A DNA stretch of 64,000 nt from Undaria pinnatifida. Lineage: Eukaryota; Sar; Phaeophyceae; Laminariales; Alariaceae. The stretch spans positions 930,001 to 994,000 of the forward strand of contig JABAKD010000026.1 in assembly GCA_012845835.1 (NCBI GenBank), read 5' to 3'. The notes under the pieces were generated by a model. It did not search any database. It saw only the letters and a list, made by a program, of their open reading frames with translations, and was not told the origin of the DNA. Positions 1-12,804 of the stretch are shown piece after piece. Position 1 is the first letter of the stretch. Every line of letters starts with the position of its first letter. The translations under genes and the position numbers were made by a program.

Positions 1-2870
1 GTTTGTTTGTTTGTGTCCCGTTCGACACACTTGCCCCTCGCTCGTCGTTTCCTCCTGTAGCCCCACTTCCGAAGGGCAAGCTTGTATACATACTGCATTG
101 TGTACTGAAGTATACATACAGGCACTATGGGTTAATGACGCAACCAGTACTTGCAGTTGAGATGTAGAACGGAAACGTCCGATAAATCCACCGTGGTAAA
201 TATACCATGTATGGCTTTTGGATGAGGCAGAAAGTCCTCAAACTCGATGCATATCGCCGCACTTCTGCTCTCTTGCTCCCGTGTTCCGAAACCTTTAGGG
301 TTGGATGTTCAATGGAATAGAGACTCTAAACATTGCCTTCGTGATGGACGACATTGCGGACACGTTTGAGCTGGACAGCCTCACCAAAGGGATTGTGGGT
401 GGCTCCGGTTTCCTTGGTGAGAGTATATCCCGCTGCCTGTGCTGTTTTACACGTGCAGTTGGCATTGCCAAAGAGCCGGTCTAGAATATACGTTAACCTT
501 ACGAACATGCATGAGGTGACCGTGTTGGTCCGTAGCGCACTCGAAATGAAAAATAACCACCTGGTATATCATGCCTTCTCCCCGAGTATTTGCCCTTGGA
601 TAGTCTAGATGTTTTCGATGGGTGAAATTGTTGCCATTACCGGTGGTGTGTCAAATATCGCTTATGCCGCGGACCATTGAGTCGCCTTTTCCGCCTGTTT
701 TTGTAGCTTTAAATCTGCCGAGCGTGCGCGATTGTTTGTTTGAACACCTCTGACGCAAGAGTTATTCGAACTGGACCGTCACAGCGCGTGGTTGGGGTGC
801 ACCTGTGCGCAAACCCTAAGACAGACGTTACACGGCCCACGCGGGCAGGAACGTACCGGGCGGGGCGTTCACCGTCGCGACTCGAGCGGCAACCTGGGCG
901 GACGAAACTGGTAGGGGTACTTGGGCTTCAAAGACGAATACTCTCGGAACGATCTAGGGGTCAGTGCGGGCAGGTCTGACGCGGACGCTAGGTGACCCGT
1001 CCTCGAAGGAGCCAAAATCGGGGCTACGGGACCATGCGGGCACGATTCCACCAATGTCGAGGTGCAGCGCCGCGACAGTGGTTGAAATTGGGGCGCACGA
1101 GGTGTTTGCTGCGATTGGATCCTCCTACGTGACTTGGCCAGGGTACTTGGGCTACAAACAGGCGGAGTCGCCGGTGATGTACGGTTCGACCCTGTATGTG
1201 CTGGGATTGTTTTGCAAGGACCTCAATCTCGGGACAGGAGATATTTTTGGATCCAATGAACACGCCTCCACTAACGGGGGTGGCGACGATCGCGATGGGC
1301 GTGATCGGCAGGCATCGGGGTTGACCGCCGCTTCAAAGGCACCCCGTTCCATGGAGAATCTCGGGCGTCGGGTAGACCCTCACCGGAGGGAAAGAGGATC
1401 ACTACATTCGAGGCGCGGTCACAACGGCGAGGGGTTCCGCCTCGATGGGAGGAATTCAGGGACTGGGAGGAGAGAGAGGATACGCGACGAGCAAGGCATG
1501 ACAACGTTTTAGGGGTGGCAACGCATCGGCCACACTCCCAGCGGCGGTATCGTGCAAAATTTTACAATCCTGCCCCGACAGACAGGATAGAAAATCACCA
1601 CCAAAGGGCCCCACGGAGGGGTGAGAAGGGCAACGAGACGGGCACCCTCCCACCGAAGGAGTAGAAGTAGGCCCCAGATCCTGCCCCAGACGCCAAGGGC
1701 AGAGTCCCAGAACGGGGGGGTGGTTCACTGTGACGCATAACGCCAGCAGTGGCGGAAGAAGTGTCCGCTATGATGGAGGGGTGGACCGGCGTGACGGGTC
1801 TTGGCCCTGTGATAGAGTAGGGGCAGGGTATCCTCGACAGGCGTCCCGGACCGGGGGCGATTGCCCGGCACCCAGCGAGAAGGAGATGATGCATCGACTC
1901 AGGTACGGCCCCAGCGGCTCTGAGTGGGGTTCCGTGACGACCCCAGGGAGATGGGGGAGGACGGTGGGGTTGTTCATCATCTCCCGGCGACGGGTATGCG
2001 AACTGACACGACAATCATGCCCCCAAGAGACGAGGAGATGTTCCGACTGAGCAGAAACCACGGCAGCGATGGGGTCAAAGAGACAAGCCCAACTTAATCG
2101 AATGGTGTGACTACCGCTACGGGCACGCACATTGTCGAGGGCTTTGCCTACACAACGGGAAACGCTCAATCAACGGACTCAACTGGAACTGTCGACAATG
2201 GACGACCACATGGGAATCTGCTACGAGTCCCGCAGAATAGGCTTTGTTCGAGGAAGTCGCCGGGGTGAGCTCAACCGTGGCAAGAACGAACGTGGCTGAC
2301 CCACACTCGATGTCTAATGCCCAGCAAGAATATCAAACACTCTGACACCATATCAAGGCCGTTTGACGACGAATGTGGCATCTCCAGGACCTCACTGGGT
2401 AGGCCGCCGGGGCGCTACCAGGGGAGCCACGTTCGTGGCTCAGGTAACCCCCCCTGTTGCCGGGAGCATCACTGTCGCGGCGAGCCCCCTTCTCGCTTCA
2501 GCCCACCTGGAACCCCCACCACCGTCGCCACCGGTGTCCAGGTCGCGGCCGTCCACCCCCCCCCAGCCCCACTTGTCACTCCCGTCGCGGCGGCGAGCAC
2601 CACCAGGGATGCGGTCATGCTTGTGTCGGTATTTCGGTATCATTTCCCATGTATTTTAGCTCGTCGGGGATTTACTTCGGCTGGCTGGGGTAGCAGGCAC
2701 GACAGCGAGCCCCTCCTCAACTTTGGGGTTGGAAGTTGCGACGGAGGCAGGGCCGCGACCAGGCAGGACCGTGAGAAGAATCTTGACAAGTCGGAACGGC
2801 AGAACAGTAGCGAGAGTCTTGAAGGGAATAAAATATTGTACCCGTACCACAAGCACCAGTTGCGACGCGC
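1..2870. other. No supported gene; GC-rich sequence with short open frames
   Basis: I find no recognisable domain here. The longest open frames are 964-1512 (+, 182 codons), 2317-2880 (+, 187 codons) and 1595-2014 (-, 139 codons). They overlap on opposite strands and in several frames, as expected by chance in GC-rich DNA. The 2317-2880 frame is proline- and arginine-rich, and an alternative frame at 2363-2659 is equally plausible, so neither is called as a gene. The stretch could hold 5' exons or promoter of the transporter that begins by 4657, but no exon matching the family's N-terminus was found. Confidence 0.4.
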
Positions 2871-2879
2871 CTTACGATA

Positions 2880-3090
2880 GAGGTAGTACCGCGTTTAGCT
2901 TTTTTCGGCTCAAATGACGGGGCTCCTTTGCCCACAATCGTCCGAAAAGGTAAATATATGTAGTATTTTTTGTGTACGTAGGCCATCGGTTGATCCAACG
3001 TTTTGCATATCATTTCACTAAAAAGACACTTTTGGTTGAGGTGTAGAGCTCCACAAATCAAGAACCTTGCAGAGAAAAAATGGTGTATAT
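2880..3090 (+). repeat. Dispersed repeat R5, copy 1
   Basis: It contains the core TGACGGGGCTCCTT at about 2914, followed by a short shared block. The same core lies in similar context at 4181 and 52173. This copy is the most divergent of the three. No coding capacity is visible. Confidence 0.45.
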
Positions 3091-3099
3091 CATCCGTAG

Positions 3100-4100
3100 C
3101 ATTTGTCTTACATCGATTTCGCCCTGATCCAAGCCTCATCCAAACGCGTCGGGGTCAGCCGGTTCAGAGATGCGGACCTGTGTTACGCGGACGTGTTTTG
3201 CATCATTCATTCCAATGGTACGGTGATCCTCGGCTGAAAACCTTGTTGGACACGACATGGAAAACACGACAACAAGAAATGGTTATCGGCACTTAGCAAA
3301 TGCCGAATTCGAAGAGCAGAAGTAGTTTTGGTTTTATGACTACTCGTATGAAGATACAGTACATATGTCGCTAATAACTCGTGCAGCAGGATCATTGTAG
3401 CTACCCCAAACTTGAGTGCGTTGGGATGTGCTGCCTTCTTTCTGCAGAGTGTATCCTTCGAATTCCAGTACACCACCCCGAACCAGCGGGCAACCGTGGT
3501 CAGCCAAGACACCAGCCAGGAGGAAAGGGACGTCTCAGTGTTAGTCGTTCACCGTTTCTCAACGCTCATCCCTCACTGCATTTCTAGTATTCTATAAGTA
3601 CGATTTTCTGGCGAATATCGATGCATGTATGCAACTATTTACGACGGTCGTAGGAGTTCAAGGGTATGGGCAAAGCGCACCGCAATTTGCACTTCTGGCA
3701 TTTGCGACCGTGCTTGCGACCAGTTGCAGAGGTGTGGGCAGGGTAAACATTTTTGCGACACTGCGATGATACGCTGTTGAACACATGAAGTGGCTCCTGT
3801 TGTGTCCCAAGTCAATGCATGCACGCGGTCGTGGATCGTCATCGCTCTTCATTGGGTTTCGGCGGGACTTACGCCAGAATAATGTTCTGGCAACAAATTG
3901 ACCCATCACGGTGAACACGGCCCTGAGATTGAGATCACCGCAAGGATTATTTGGACTAGTTGAGGTTGCCCTTTCTCAGCGCGTCGTTCAATTGTGGAGC
4001 GGGGGCTATATATTTTCATGGCCTAAAAAGGACCTTTCTTTACTTACATCTGACCCTAAACCGGAACTTGATATGAGCATTGTGTGCGCCCCCAGCTGAA
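3100..4100. other. No gene recognised
   Basis: Only short overlapping open frames of at most about 100 codons are present on both strands, none with a recognisable motif. This is where a missing 5' exon of the downstream transporter could lie. I looked for the family's first exon (GLGPFQ-like motif before the first membrane helix) and for helix 1-2 sequence, and did not find them. Confidence 0.35.
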
Positions 4101-4104
4101 AAAC

Positions 4105-4400
4105 TGTCAATGGCTGGAATTCTGGGAAATGACGCGTGCCACGATAGAGTTAGAACTTTTTGCGTGAAGTGTTTTGTGAATGACGGGGCTCCTTAACCCA
4201 TCTCAGCCAAATTCGTCGGAAATTGGCCATTTTGTTTTTGGCATGCTTCTCGTTGCGTACCTAGTCCATGGGATTTTGCATCCGCTATCTGTTTTATTTT
4301 TCTCCACCCAAATGTGATTTTTGAAGAATTCTTAATCTTTCAAATTGAGAAACCTCGTAAAAAATAGTGGTGCACCTCGATCGAAGCACGCGTCAAACAT
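4105..4400 (+). repeat. Dispersed repeat R5, copy 2
   Basis: It shares with 52110-52380 the order: 'gcgtgcYACGATAGAG' block, then TGACGGGGCTCCTTAA, then a block ending near 'gtgcacctcgatcg'. The similarity runs for about 250 bp with gaps. The repeat ends roughly 250 bases upstream of the first recognised transporter exon. No inverted or direct termini were resolved. Confidence 0.6.
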
Positions 4401-4656
4401 TGTTCCAAAAATTCCACATCGTTTGGAAATACTTTAGTTGTTTTAGCTTCTCAGTCGACAACCCTCGCCAGTCAGACAATTTGAGCCCAAGCATAATCTT
4501 CTTACCATGGTATGGTTCGGCTCGAACAACATGTGTCGGAGACTTCCACATTGGCCACCACTGTCCGCACTACATGTCCGCAACATCCGCCGTTTTCTCA
4601 CGCCACTTTGCACCCCTTTGCTGCCCCTCTCGTTCTTGAACCTGGCATAACATAAG

Positions 4657-7600
4657 GCATGATTTTTGGCGCAATCTTCTGGTCCGTCTTCGCTGACAAG
4701 CGCGGCCGCCGCAGCGCCTTCCTGCTGTCGCTTATCTGCATTGTGGTCTCAGGGTTTGCCACGGCGTTGGCTGGATCCGCTACTACGTTGATCGTCTTGC
4801 GCGTCATTGTAGGATTCGGCGTAGGCGGAAACATCCCGGTAACAAACGTACTTCTCGCGGAGTATCTACCAACTAGTCACCGGGCGAGTTTGCTGTGCCG
4901 CACGGTCGGAGTGTCTTGGTCACTATGCATCGTACTCATGGCTCTGCTGGGGCTGGCCCTGGGCAGGGCTCTTGGACCAGGGTGAGCGAGGGCATTGATT
5001 GAGTACCTGCCGCGCCCAAGATTGATGAGCCGAATTCAATCCAGTGTAGGACAACTATAATTTTCAGCTTCAGTGGCGCCGACCTCAGCTTATGGAATAC
5101 GGGGTCGTCGGCACAACAAGGGTCATGGCGATGATTGTGTCTTGCCTAACCTACTGTAATAACCATTCATCATGCGAAAGAACCTCACTGTAGCTTCAGC
5201 TCCTACATCTAAAAATATGGCGATACCTCGAATTCACTACGCATGGGTTTTCAAGGGCAGCAGCACACGATTACGAATAAAATGTGTAACCCTCTCGAAA
5301 AGTATAACGCGCTGGGTTCTTGGTCGTTTCCGCCCACACCGGCGAAATCGCCGGCCGTGGCCAGACGAGAAGAAGATATGTGGAGATGTTTCCTGGGACT
5401 ATCTGCTATGCCTGGTGCTATTGCTCTGGTTCTGGTTGCTTGCGGACTTCTCCCGGAGAGCCCGCGCTTCCTGAGTTTCGTGGGGAAACACGACGAAGCT
5501 GTCGATGTGCGTGGCGGGTCGTAGACTGTTTCACGTTCGCCTGGCATAATGTTTGCACAAGCGATTATAGAATATTCAAAAGACAAAAATACACTCAGCT
5601 ATGGCATCGAGGATTTCCTCGAAGCTCTTCTTTGCAAGTTGTGTGTGATATCTCGATCGCGCGTGCTACGCGTGTATGTACTCATTGCGAATGATAATGG
5701 TCGGTGGCCTTTGGGTCAAACGCTACGGGGACGTGCACCAATACGCAATATCGCCCAGAGTCGGGGCAGGCGGTGTGCCATGTGAAGATTGTGACCTCGT
5801 CGAGGCGATGCACCCGGCTGGCCTGTCCCACAGATAATGGAGGAGGTTGCGAGGGTGAATGGAGTGAACAACGTGCTGGGAGTGGAGCTGTCACAGCTGA
5901 CGACAGAGGAAGAACGTGTTAGACTTGAAATTCAGCCTGCGTCCATCGATCTAGGCGAAAAAGAAGGACATGCTGCTGCAGGGGGTGTCTTCGAGCTGTT
6001 CCAGGCGCCGACGTCGCGAAGAGCCACGGTTTGCGTGTAAGTGGTCCAATAGGGTAATATTAGTCAGGCACAGAATATTAGTATATTCTACGTACTAACC
6101 TAGATAGAATGCCAACAGCGAATTAATGTCGAACAAGCCTTGTTACGACGTCCTGAAAACGAACACATTGAATTGCCAAACCTACCAGTGCTGTAAGAAA
6201 CTTAGCGCACGGATTTGGTGTTTCAGCGGTAGCTTTACGAATTAAACAGACTGAGTACACTCTGGTGAAAGCCGACGGTTGGGTGGCCTACGACACTGTT
6301 CTATGTTAAATTGTTGTTAACGAGCCCCCGCGATTTCTGTTCAAACACTAGCTAACGCCGTCTTCGTGGTCCCTCGATGTTCTCGTGTGTCTGCGCCCGT
6401 CGCGGTGGCATTGTGACTCTGGGTCTCGTTCGGGGTTGATTTGGCAGCTGGACAATATGGTTCTTCCTACACACCAGGTGCGAGGGTTTGCGAATATTGA
6501 AGGCCGTGAACGTTTTGTTGTGGATTGCAGAGTAATGATCATACGCTGCCGCCGATCTATGAATGTAGGCGTTGGAATCGGACGGCCCCGTCGGCGATCT
6601 CACCCTTTCTTCGTTGTGTTTCTGGTGCTCGCTAGTCACGTACGGGGAGATACCTTGTCTAACGCAAGCTTGGTATGTTTTCGTACTCCGACGCGCACGT
6701 TGAGTTGTATGTGTTTAGACTATAGAGAACATTTATTCAAGGCAGACGCATGATTCAACACCTGTTAGCTATGCGCGCCATGCATTACAAACTGTTCAAT
6801 TCGACTTGCCTTTTGAACCCGACGGAAATTTCGCATGTACATGAGCATGATTACCTCAAGCCGTCAACTTGGTCTGTTTATCGGCGGGACGGTGGCCGCT
6901 TCCCATGTTACCCTTTGCAGGATGGCGGTTGCCGCACATAAATACATGCTGAATGAGCTCTGTGAGAAACGCGTTTTAGATGTTTTCCTTGATTTCACGA
7001 TTCTCGGGAACGCTTGCGAAAATTGATAGGCAATCGACCTTTTACAATATGCTAACCACACCACGAATGGACGACAGAGACGCCGTCGTTGTTTCACGTG
7101 TTTAGTATGCAACATGGAAAAATGTGTCCACGATTACCTCGCCGCGTGTACGAGTTAAACATATTTTCAATACGCTAGCTCACTGTTGCGCTCTCCCATC
7201 CACTCCGCTGCACACCAGCTACTATGGCTTCACATTCCTGATGCCCAAGTACTTCAAGTCGATCTCCGGTGACTCAGACACGGCCAAGTACATCCTCAGC
7301 ATCGTGCTTGGATTGGTGTTCTGTCCAAGTACGTAACCATCTACGAGGTCAAGTCGCGGGAATGGGGGGAGGAGGTGGTATCCCGCGTTTTTTTTGGGGG
7401 GGCGGGGGCGACTGATCTAGCCATGGTAGCGACCTGTGTGTTTTCACCCGCGTTTTGGGGGGGAGGGGGAGGGGGGGGGGGGGGGGGGGGGGGGTGATCT
7501 AGCCATGATTTTCTTGAACAGAGCTGATAGCCTTAAATGCCATCGCCGGCGAGAGCGATTTTCCAGGTGATGACAACCGTCGCGGGAGCCAAGTATTTCA

Positions 7601-9491
7601 ATGTGTGATCCGTCATTTCGAAAGCACGTGGACGAAGACCTCTAAAGTTCGACAATGTTCCTTCCGTCTCATCGCTTTCGCCTTGACCTCAAGGTGCCTT
7701 TGTGGCGCTATGGGCGTGCACGGAAGACAGACTTGGACGGGTGGGCACCATGAAGTGGTTTTCTTGGTCTTCTGTGATGCTGCTGCTGTTCATGGCCGCG
7801 ACCATAAACTTTAAGGCCTTTTTTCTTACAGTGTCTATGTTGACGTACTTCATTACTGGTGAGCGTCGTGCTTGTTGGTTTCCCCTCCCTGTACTCCGTG
7901 CTTGGAGGTGTGGACAATCCGCATCTTGGAGGTTGCGGCAGTTTCGGCGTGAACCCGTTGATGCATATTCCCGCTGTTAATACCATGCTTGCGCAGGAGA
8001 AAACTGTGCACTGATTCACACCCATATGTTTTGTGTACTTGATAAAAATGTTTGAAATACGTCAGTTATGTCGCTGTTTGCCTAACAACGGAGAGCGCCA
8101 CACAGTGATGGCCACCTGTTCCCGGGACAGTAGTCTGAGTAAAATACGATCACACGTCCGGACCAACCTTTGGTGCAGCCGTACGACCGCGAGCATACCG
8201 TAACCCTTGGTGCCCTTGTCGATATCAGTGCTCGAGGTCAACGACGGGATGCGTGTACACGGTGCGCGTGTCGAAATCGCATTTTGCGTGATTCTTGACA
8301 ACAATGACGGCGCGGGTTGTCCATTAAATCACCGTTATCCTCCTCTGGGAGCGCCAGGACGCATCTCCTTCACATGATGTCGAAATGGTTGTATTACGAT
8401 AACGGAAACCCTAATGTATCTTGCCTATTATCGAAACTACAGGGGTGCCGGTGATCGCCTCATTTGTCGTCACGCCGGAGCTATATTCCACCAAGCACCG
8501 CGTTGTCGGGCTGGCTAGCGCGAACGTCTTGTCAAGGGTCGGAGGTGAATGTGTCGTTGAGCTCAGTAACACACCAGCAGATACGCCAGTGTTCATGGAG
8601 ACGCTGTTTTTTTTTGTAGTTTGCTCAACCGGTGCCTTCGTCATCAAGCTTGCCGTCCGCAAAGGTCGGAAAGCGTTTCTGCAGCCACCATTACCCAAGA
8701 CTGGCGCTTTCTTGTGCGGTGCATTGTATCGTTTTTCCTTCCCGTAACCTTCCATCTACTGGGCATGTTGACTTGTGATCTGAAGGTGGCATCCAACACA
8801 AGGGTTATTTCCTTGGCCTTCCTCGATAAACGTGCTCTTCCCCCGTTCCGTTCGTATGTGCAAGTGCAAAACAAATCGCATGCCAGCGAAGGCAGTGTGC
8901 CGTCAGCTGGTTTGGCCGCTTGCTACTGCTGTGCGTCAGACCCACTTTACACACTGTCGTTGTATTCCGACGCACCACAACAAATGCTGTGGTCCGGTGG
9001 AAATACGCCCTCTTCGTGCTTTTTCACGTCGGATTTCAGGTCTTCTTGCCCCCATCCTAGCCGAGGTGTTGTACGAGAAGGGCCGGGTCTGGCCTTTGGC
9101 AGCTCTTGGCCCATTTATGATGCTGGTGGCAATCGCTTCCGGTAAGTTCGATCCTTAACAAAAGCATGTACGATATACTACGCGTGAGCACTCTTACCTG
9201 TGCAGGAGTCTAAAATCCCTTCCACAGATTCACCTTCTATCTTTGGAGAACGATCTTGCACCTGTGGACCCCCTCGGAATGCCTCTCCCTCGCCTTGCGC
9301 TTCCGCAACGGGGTTCCGCAAGTCGTCGAAAGCCGGTTATGTGCGCGCTTCTCGACCGTGGACTTCCCATGGGCAAACAAACCTGATACGTAACCAGTTC
9401 TATTGTTTCTACAGGTTTGATTCCTTTCGAAACCGCCGGCAAGAAGCTAGACGACCCAACCTCGGACGACGAAAGCGAGCAAGTCTCGTGA
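4657..9491 (+). CDS. MFS transporter, SV2/SVOP-like, multi-exon, 5' end missing
   Basis: Proposed exons are 4657-4981, about 5376-5506, 5834-6036, 7219-7328, 7694-7858, 8443-8544, 9040-9141 and 9415-9491 (stop TGA). They total about 405 residues. The product should be a 12-helix membrane carrier of the major facilitator superfamily; its substrate cannot be told. Exon 1 reads GMIFGAIFWSVFADKRGRR, the helix 2-3 loop motif, then VGFGVGGNIPV and LLAEYLPTSHR. Exon 2 has LLPESPRFL and KHDEAVD, joining exon 3 in phase to IMEEVARVNG. Exon 5 carries the second loop motif DRLGRVG, exon 6 VVTPELYSTKHR, and exon 8 the C-terminal PFETAGKKLDD. Phases match at every junction from 5506 onward. Two problems remain: the 4981/5376 junction is out of phase by one base, so a small exon or a frameshift may lie between. 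Most of helix 7 is also missing between 6036 and 7219. About 90-130 N-terminal residues are not found. Confidence 0.85.
5565..5700 (-). repeat. Diverged R1 repeat fragment inside transporter intron
   Basis: It lies in the intron 5507-5833. It keeps the order of R1 on the - strand: 'cagctatggcatcgag', 'ttgcaagttgtgtgtgata', 'tcgatcgcgcgt', 'gtactcatt'. It is more diverged than other R1 copies (for example 58577-58958), so it is probably an older insertion. Confidence 0.55.
7375..7508 (+). repeat. Poly-G tract and short direct repeat in transporter intron
   Basis: Two copies of a block consisting of CCCGCGTTTT, a G-run and GATCTAGCCATG lie at about 7381-7425 and 7449-7507, inside the intron 7329-7693. 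The second copy has an uninterrupted G-run of about 26. Runs of this length are prone to sequencing error. Confidence 0.7.
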
Positions 9492-10870
9492 ACAGATGGA
9501 AATGCTCGGACAAGGCCCTGGCACGCATAAGGCTTACTGGTTCGACCGCCTAGTGGCAGCACTTTCATCGGAAGCATACATCTCGTATTGATGCACTCGC
9601 TCGAGCATCACGTTTCCATGAACGGGTTCACGGGGCTCCTCCGTAGCCCCAAGGAGGACGGTACGCATCTAGACGGAAGACGGCGGTAACCCTATATATA
9701 TTTCGGAATTGCTCAAAACGGTTTGTGAGCGAGACATCTTGATAGCGGTTTGGACGGCGGCAAAATACATCGCTAGTATTCATTTGCCTTCTGTTCGGTA
9801 GAGGAACACCGCGAGAGTTGACCAGGAGGTAACGGGAGACGATAGAACGGGAGACGATAGTATGAAGTTACCGTCGTGTTCTGTGACGGGAAATAGCAGG
9901 AACGGTCGGGGTGATAACGGCAGACGGCAGCTTTGTGGCCTCAACGTGCTAGGCAACGAGGCACCGCGGTAGTGGTCGTGATGGCATCACCAGCAGGCGG
10001 TATTGCTTACTGGACCTGCTAGGTAACGGGACACCGTAGTCTTGGCCATCAAGAAAACGGGAGGGGTCGGTACAGTGTCGTTTTTGTGGTTGCTCTGTAT
10101 CGAGGCACTGCTGTGGTAACGGCAGGGCGGTGACAATGGGAAGATGACGATACAATATTTCCCGCCATATATTTGAACCGTTTCACGCGCAACCAGCCGT
10201 AAAAAACACAAGGTTAAGGTACAAAATACGACGAGGGTTTCAATGGGTTGGTCGTCGAGTGTGCTTGTCTCCGTTGTGTCTTTGGCTAAGACATGACGAC
10301 AAAGCACAAGGCAGTGCGCCGAGTAACATCGCCACTAGAAATATCGAAACCCACTTTTGAATACAATATTGGGTGTTTGGCTGACCCGATTGGGTTTGTC
10401 CAACGCGATTGTCCCCATCGTCGTCGAACGGTTGAGTTGCAGCGTGACGCGGAAACAGGCGAGATCAGGCTTACTCCCTTGTCCCCACTGTGGTCTGACT
10501 GTATAACGACAGCGGCGGCAGCAAGGATTGTCAATATCTGGGCCACAACCATGCCCCCGAAAAGCCGCAAAACTGTATAATTTGGTCCATTTTTTTTGTT
10601 GGGCTGACAGCTCAGATGACTTGGCGTTACAGTCACAACAGCCAGTATGGGCGACGGGTCGTCCCCTCTCCGCCAGAAAAAAGCCAAGGTACGCAGTTAA
10701 CAGGTTCAGTTGATGACTAACGCATAAGAAATGACAGTAACAGCACCAAAGTACGTTGGGGGGTGAGCTTGAAGGTACGATGGAGAGTGAGCAAAATGAG
10801 AGAGTTGGCCTGCAACTCCTTGCTACCTTGATGTTTTGCCTGTACCTCAAGTACCATTGACTAACGTTTG
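9492..10870. other. 3' flank of the transporter; no further gene seen
   Basis: Nothing after the TGA at 9489-9491 looks coding. A perfect 14-bp tandem (ACGGGAGACGATAG) sits at 9832-9845 and 9847-9860 in a stretch of imperfect, related motifs (9780-10160). No polyadenylation signal can be assigned. A 213-codon - strand frame at 10335-10976 begins inside the tRNA-like repeat described next and is not considered a gene. Confidence 0.4.
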
Positions 10871-10874
10871 TAGG

Positions 10875-10995
10875 TAGTTTTTTTTGTTCTTTCCCTTTCG
10901 TGGTTGCAATCAAATCACCTGGAATCGAACCTCCGGACGTACCAGGCGTACTGTAGGGAAGTTCCTCATTACTCAACCACTCGGTATATACAGTG
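10875..10995 (-). repeat. tRNA-like retroposon (SINE) or tRNA pseudogene
   Basis: Read on the - strand, TGGTTGAGTAATGAGG matches the RNA polymerase III box A. About 45 bases on, GGTTCGATTCC is a perfect box B. The T-stem does not pair beyond two base pairs and no good acceptor stem forms, so this is not a working tRNA. An A-rich stretch (about 10878-10900) lies 3' of the tRNA-like part, as in SINEs. No second copy was recognised in the window. Confidence 0.45.
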
Positions 10996-10999
10996 GTAT

Positions 11000-11795
11000 C
11001 CTAGGGAAAATATGTAGTGAGTTTCACGCTTAACGTTCGACGACGACAGCGCGTCTTCGCCGTAAGTAATCGCACGGCAACCATAACCTCACAACATCGC
11101 GGTAAACCTTGACGGCAATGAGGCGTCGCGGTGATATTTTGTCGGTAAGCAGGGTCGTGTGCTCCGCCTTGAAGAAACGTACGGTGTCGGCAGGTGGCGC
11201 TTTCTGCGCCACGATGGGAAAAAACGACGGCACGTGAAGGAGTCGACGAGAGGTCAACAAGGCGTAAGATCAAGATACGGTATTTGTATAAAAAGGTTTT
11301 ACATGCCTTCGACGGCATGTGCCTATAGGAAAAGGGGATGATGTATTTGCTTCGTGGACTTGCACGCGGTCAGTTCTAATCCGTGGCTGTGTGGGACTAA
11401 TACAAGAGCTTATAAAATTCATGTGAATGACCTGAAATAGGCGGCCTGTACCTATAAAGACCCCCTAGTCTTAGGATACATGGCGTCGTCGTTCCGCATA
11501 TTCTTTCTTCGGAGTTTATTCTCTGGGTTCTGCATTGCTCATTGCTCCGACCTACGAGTAGAGTACGCAACTCGCTTTCGTTTTTTTCCCACCACCGATG
11601 AATCATTCTGGCGCGGGCTCCCACGTCCCCCTGAGATTGGCAGAGCGACCCAACAAGAGCCCCTTGCCATAGAGCAGCTCACTTCCAGTGCCAGCGAGTA
11701 CCTCCTGCCCGACCACGTTCGAGAGAGACGATTATCTGTCGAGCTTGGCCATTTTATTCAAATTGCCCGAATAATCGGGCCCCCCGATTGAAGGG
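11000..11795. other. No gene recognised
   Basis: The only ORF of note is 11480-11791 (+, 103 codons, no known motif), ending just before a satellite-like region. A minus frame overlaps its 5' part. There is no splice or domain evidence to choose between them. Confidence 0.3.
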
Positions 11796-11799
11796 GTCC

Positions 11800-12600
11800 C
11801 TTCGGCAATATGCGAACCCCTCTTCAATATACCATTCCCCCCTGAACTATATAATCCCTCCCTGAAAAATATCACGCCCTCCTTAATTTATCACCACCCC
11901 CCTGAAATATATCACCCCCCCTGAATTATACCACGCCCCCCTGAAATATATCACCCCCACCTGAAACACATAACCCCACCCTCCCACTGAAGGATGAAAT
12001 ATAGGCCCGTTTAAATACTGTCAACAAGGGGGGTGTTCTGTTGAAGTGGGATTCGGATATTGCGGATGGGATCCCACAAATCGGGGTGAGAAGGCGATAA
12101 ATCCAAACAAAAAATGTATCAGGGGTGATACAGCCCCCCGATACACTGTATCAACGGTGGTAAGCGCCCGATATATAAGGGAGGAATCATATATTTCAGG
12201 GGGGGATAATATATTTCAGTCGGTGATACAGCCACTGTACCAACGGTGACATAATCCGATTTTCAGGGGGGTTGATAAGTTTTTGTCGGTGATATACCCC
12301 CTGACCCCCGGTATACTGTACCAGGGGTGATATAGCCCCCACTGTATCAGGGAGGAGTGATATATTTCAGTGGGGGGTCATATATTTTAATCGGTGATAT
12401 AGCCACTGTATCAACGGTGATACAGCCCGATATTTCAGGGGGGGGTGCTATATTTCAGGGGGGTTGATATGTTTCCGTCGGTGACATACCCCCTGATCCC
12501 CGATATACCGTATTAACGGTGATCTAGCCCGATATTTCATGGGGGGGTGATGTATTTCAGGCGGGTTGATATATTTCAGCCGGTGGTACACCCCCTAACT
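11800..12600. repeat. Inverted satellite: C-rich half followed by its G-rich complement
   Basis: From about 11830 to 11970, units of roughly 20-30 bases repeat CCCCCTGAAATATATCAC with variations. From about 12180 to 12590 the reverse complement, TGATATATTTCAGGGGGG, recurs, mixed with GGTGATAYAGCC and ACTGTATCAACGG motifs. The two halves could pair into a large imperfect hairpin. No ORF of interest spans it. Confidence 0.75.
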
Positions 12601-12804
12601 CGGGGGGCCCGATAAATCGCAACAATAGACCAATAGCCATGACTTTGGCTTTGATTGGTGTTGCTTTTGCTTAAATCTTTGTAGTCCGAATTGTTTCCAT
12701 TTCGTGCATTGTTGGTGTGGGAAGTGGCACGTGTTAGGTCGACGATAAAAATTGGGGGAGCATCTCCTGTAGCAGCAATGATGAAATCGGAATATACCAC
12801 GTTG

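Noticed and set aside
10335-10976. A 213-codon minus-strand ORF
   Set aside because: Its first 30 or so codons are the tRNA-like repeat; no domain follows.
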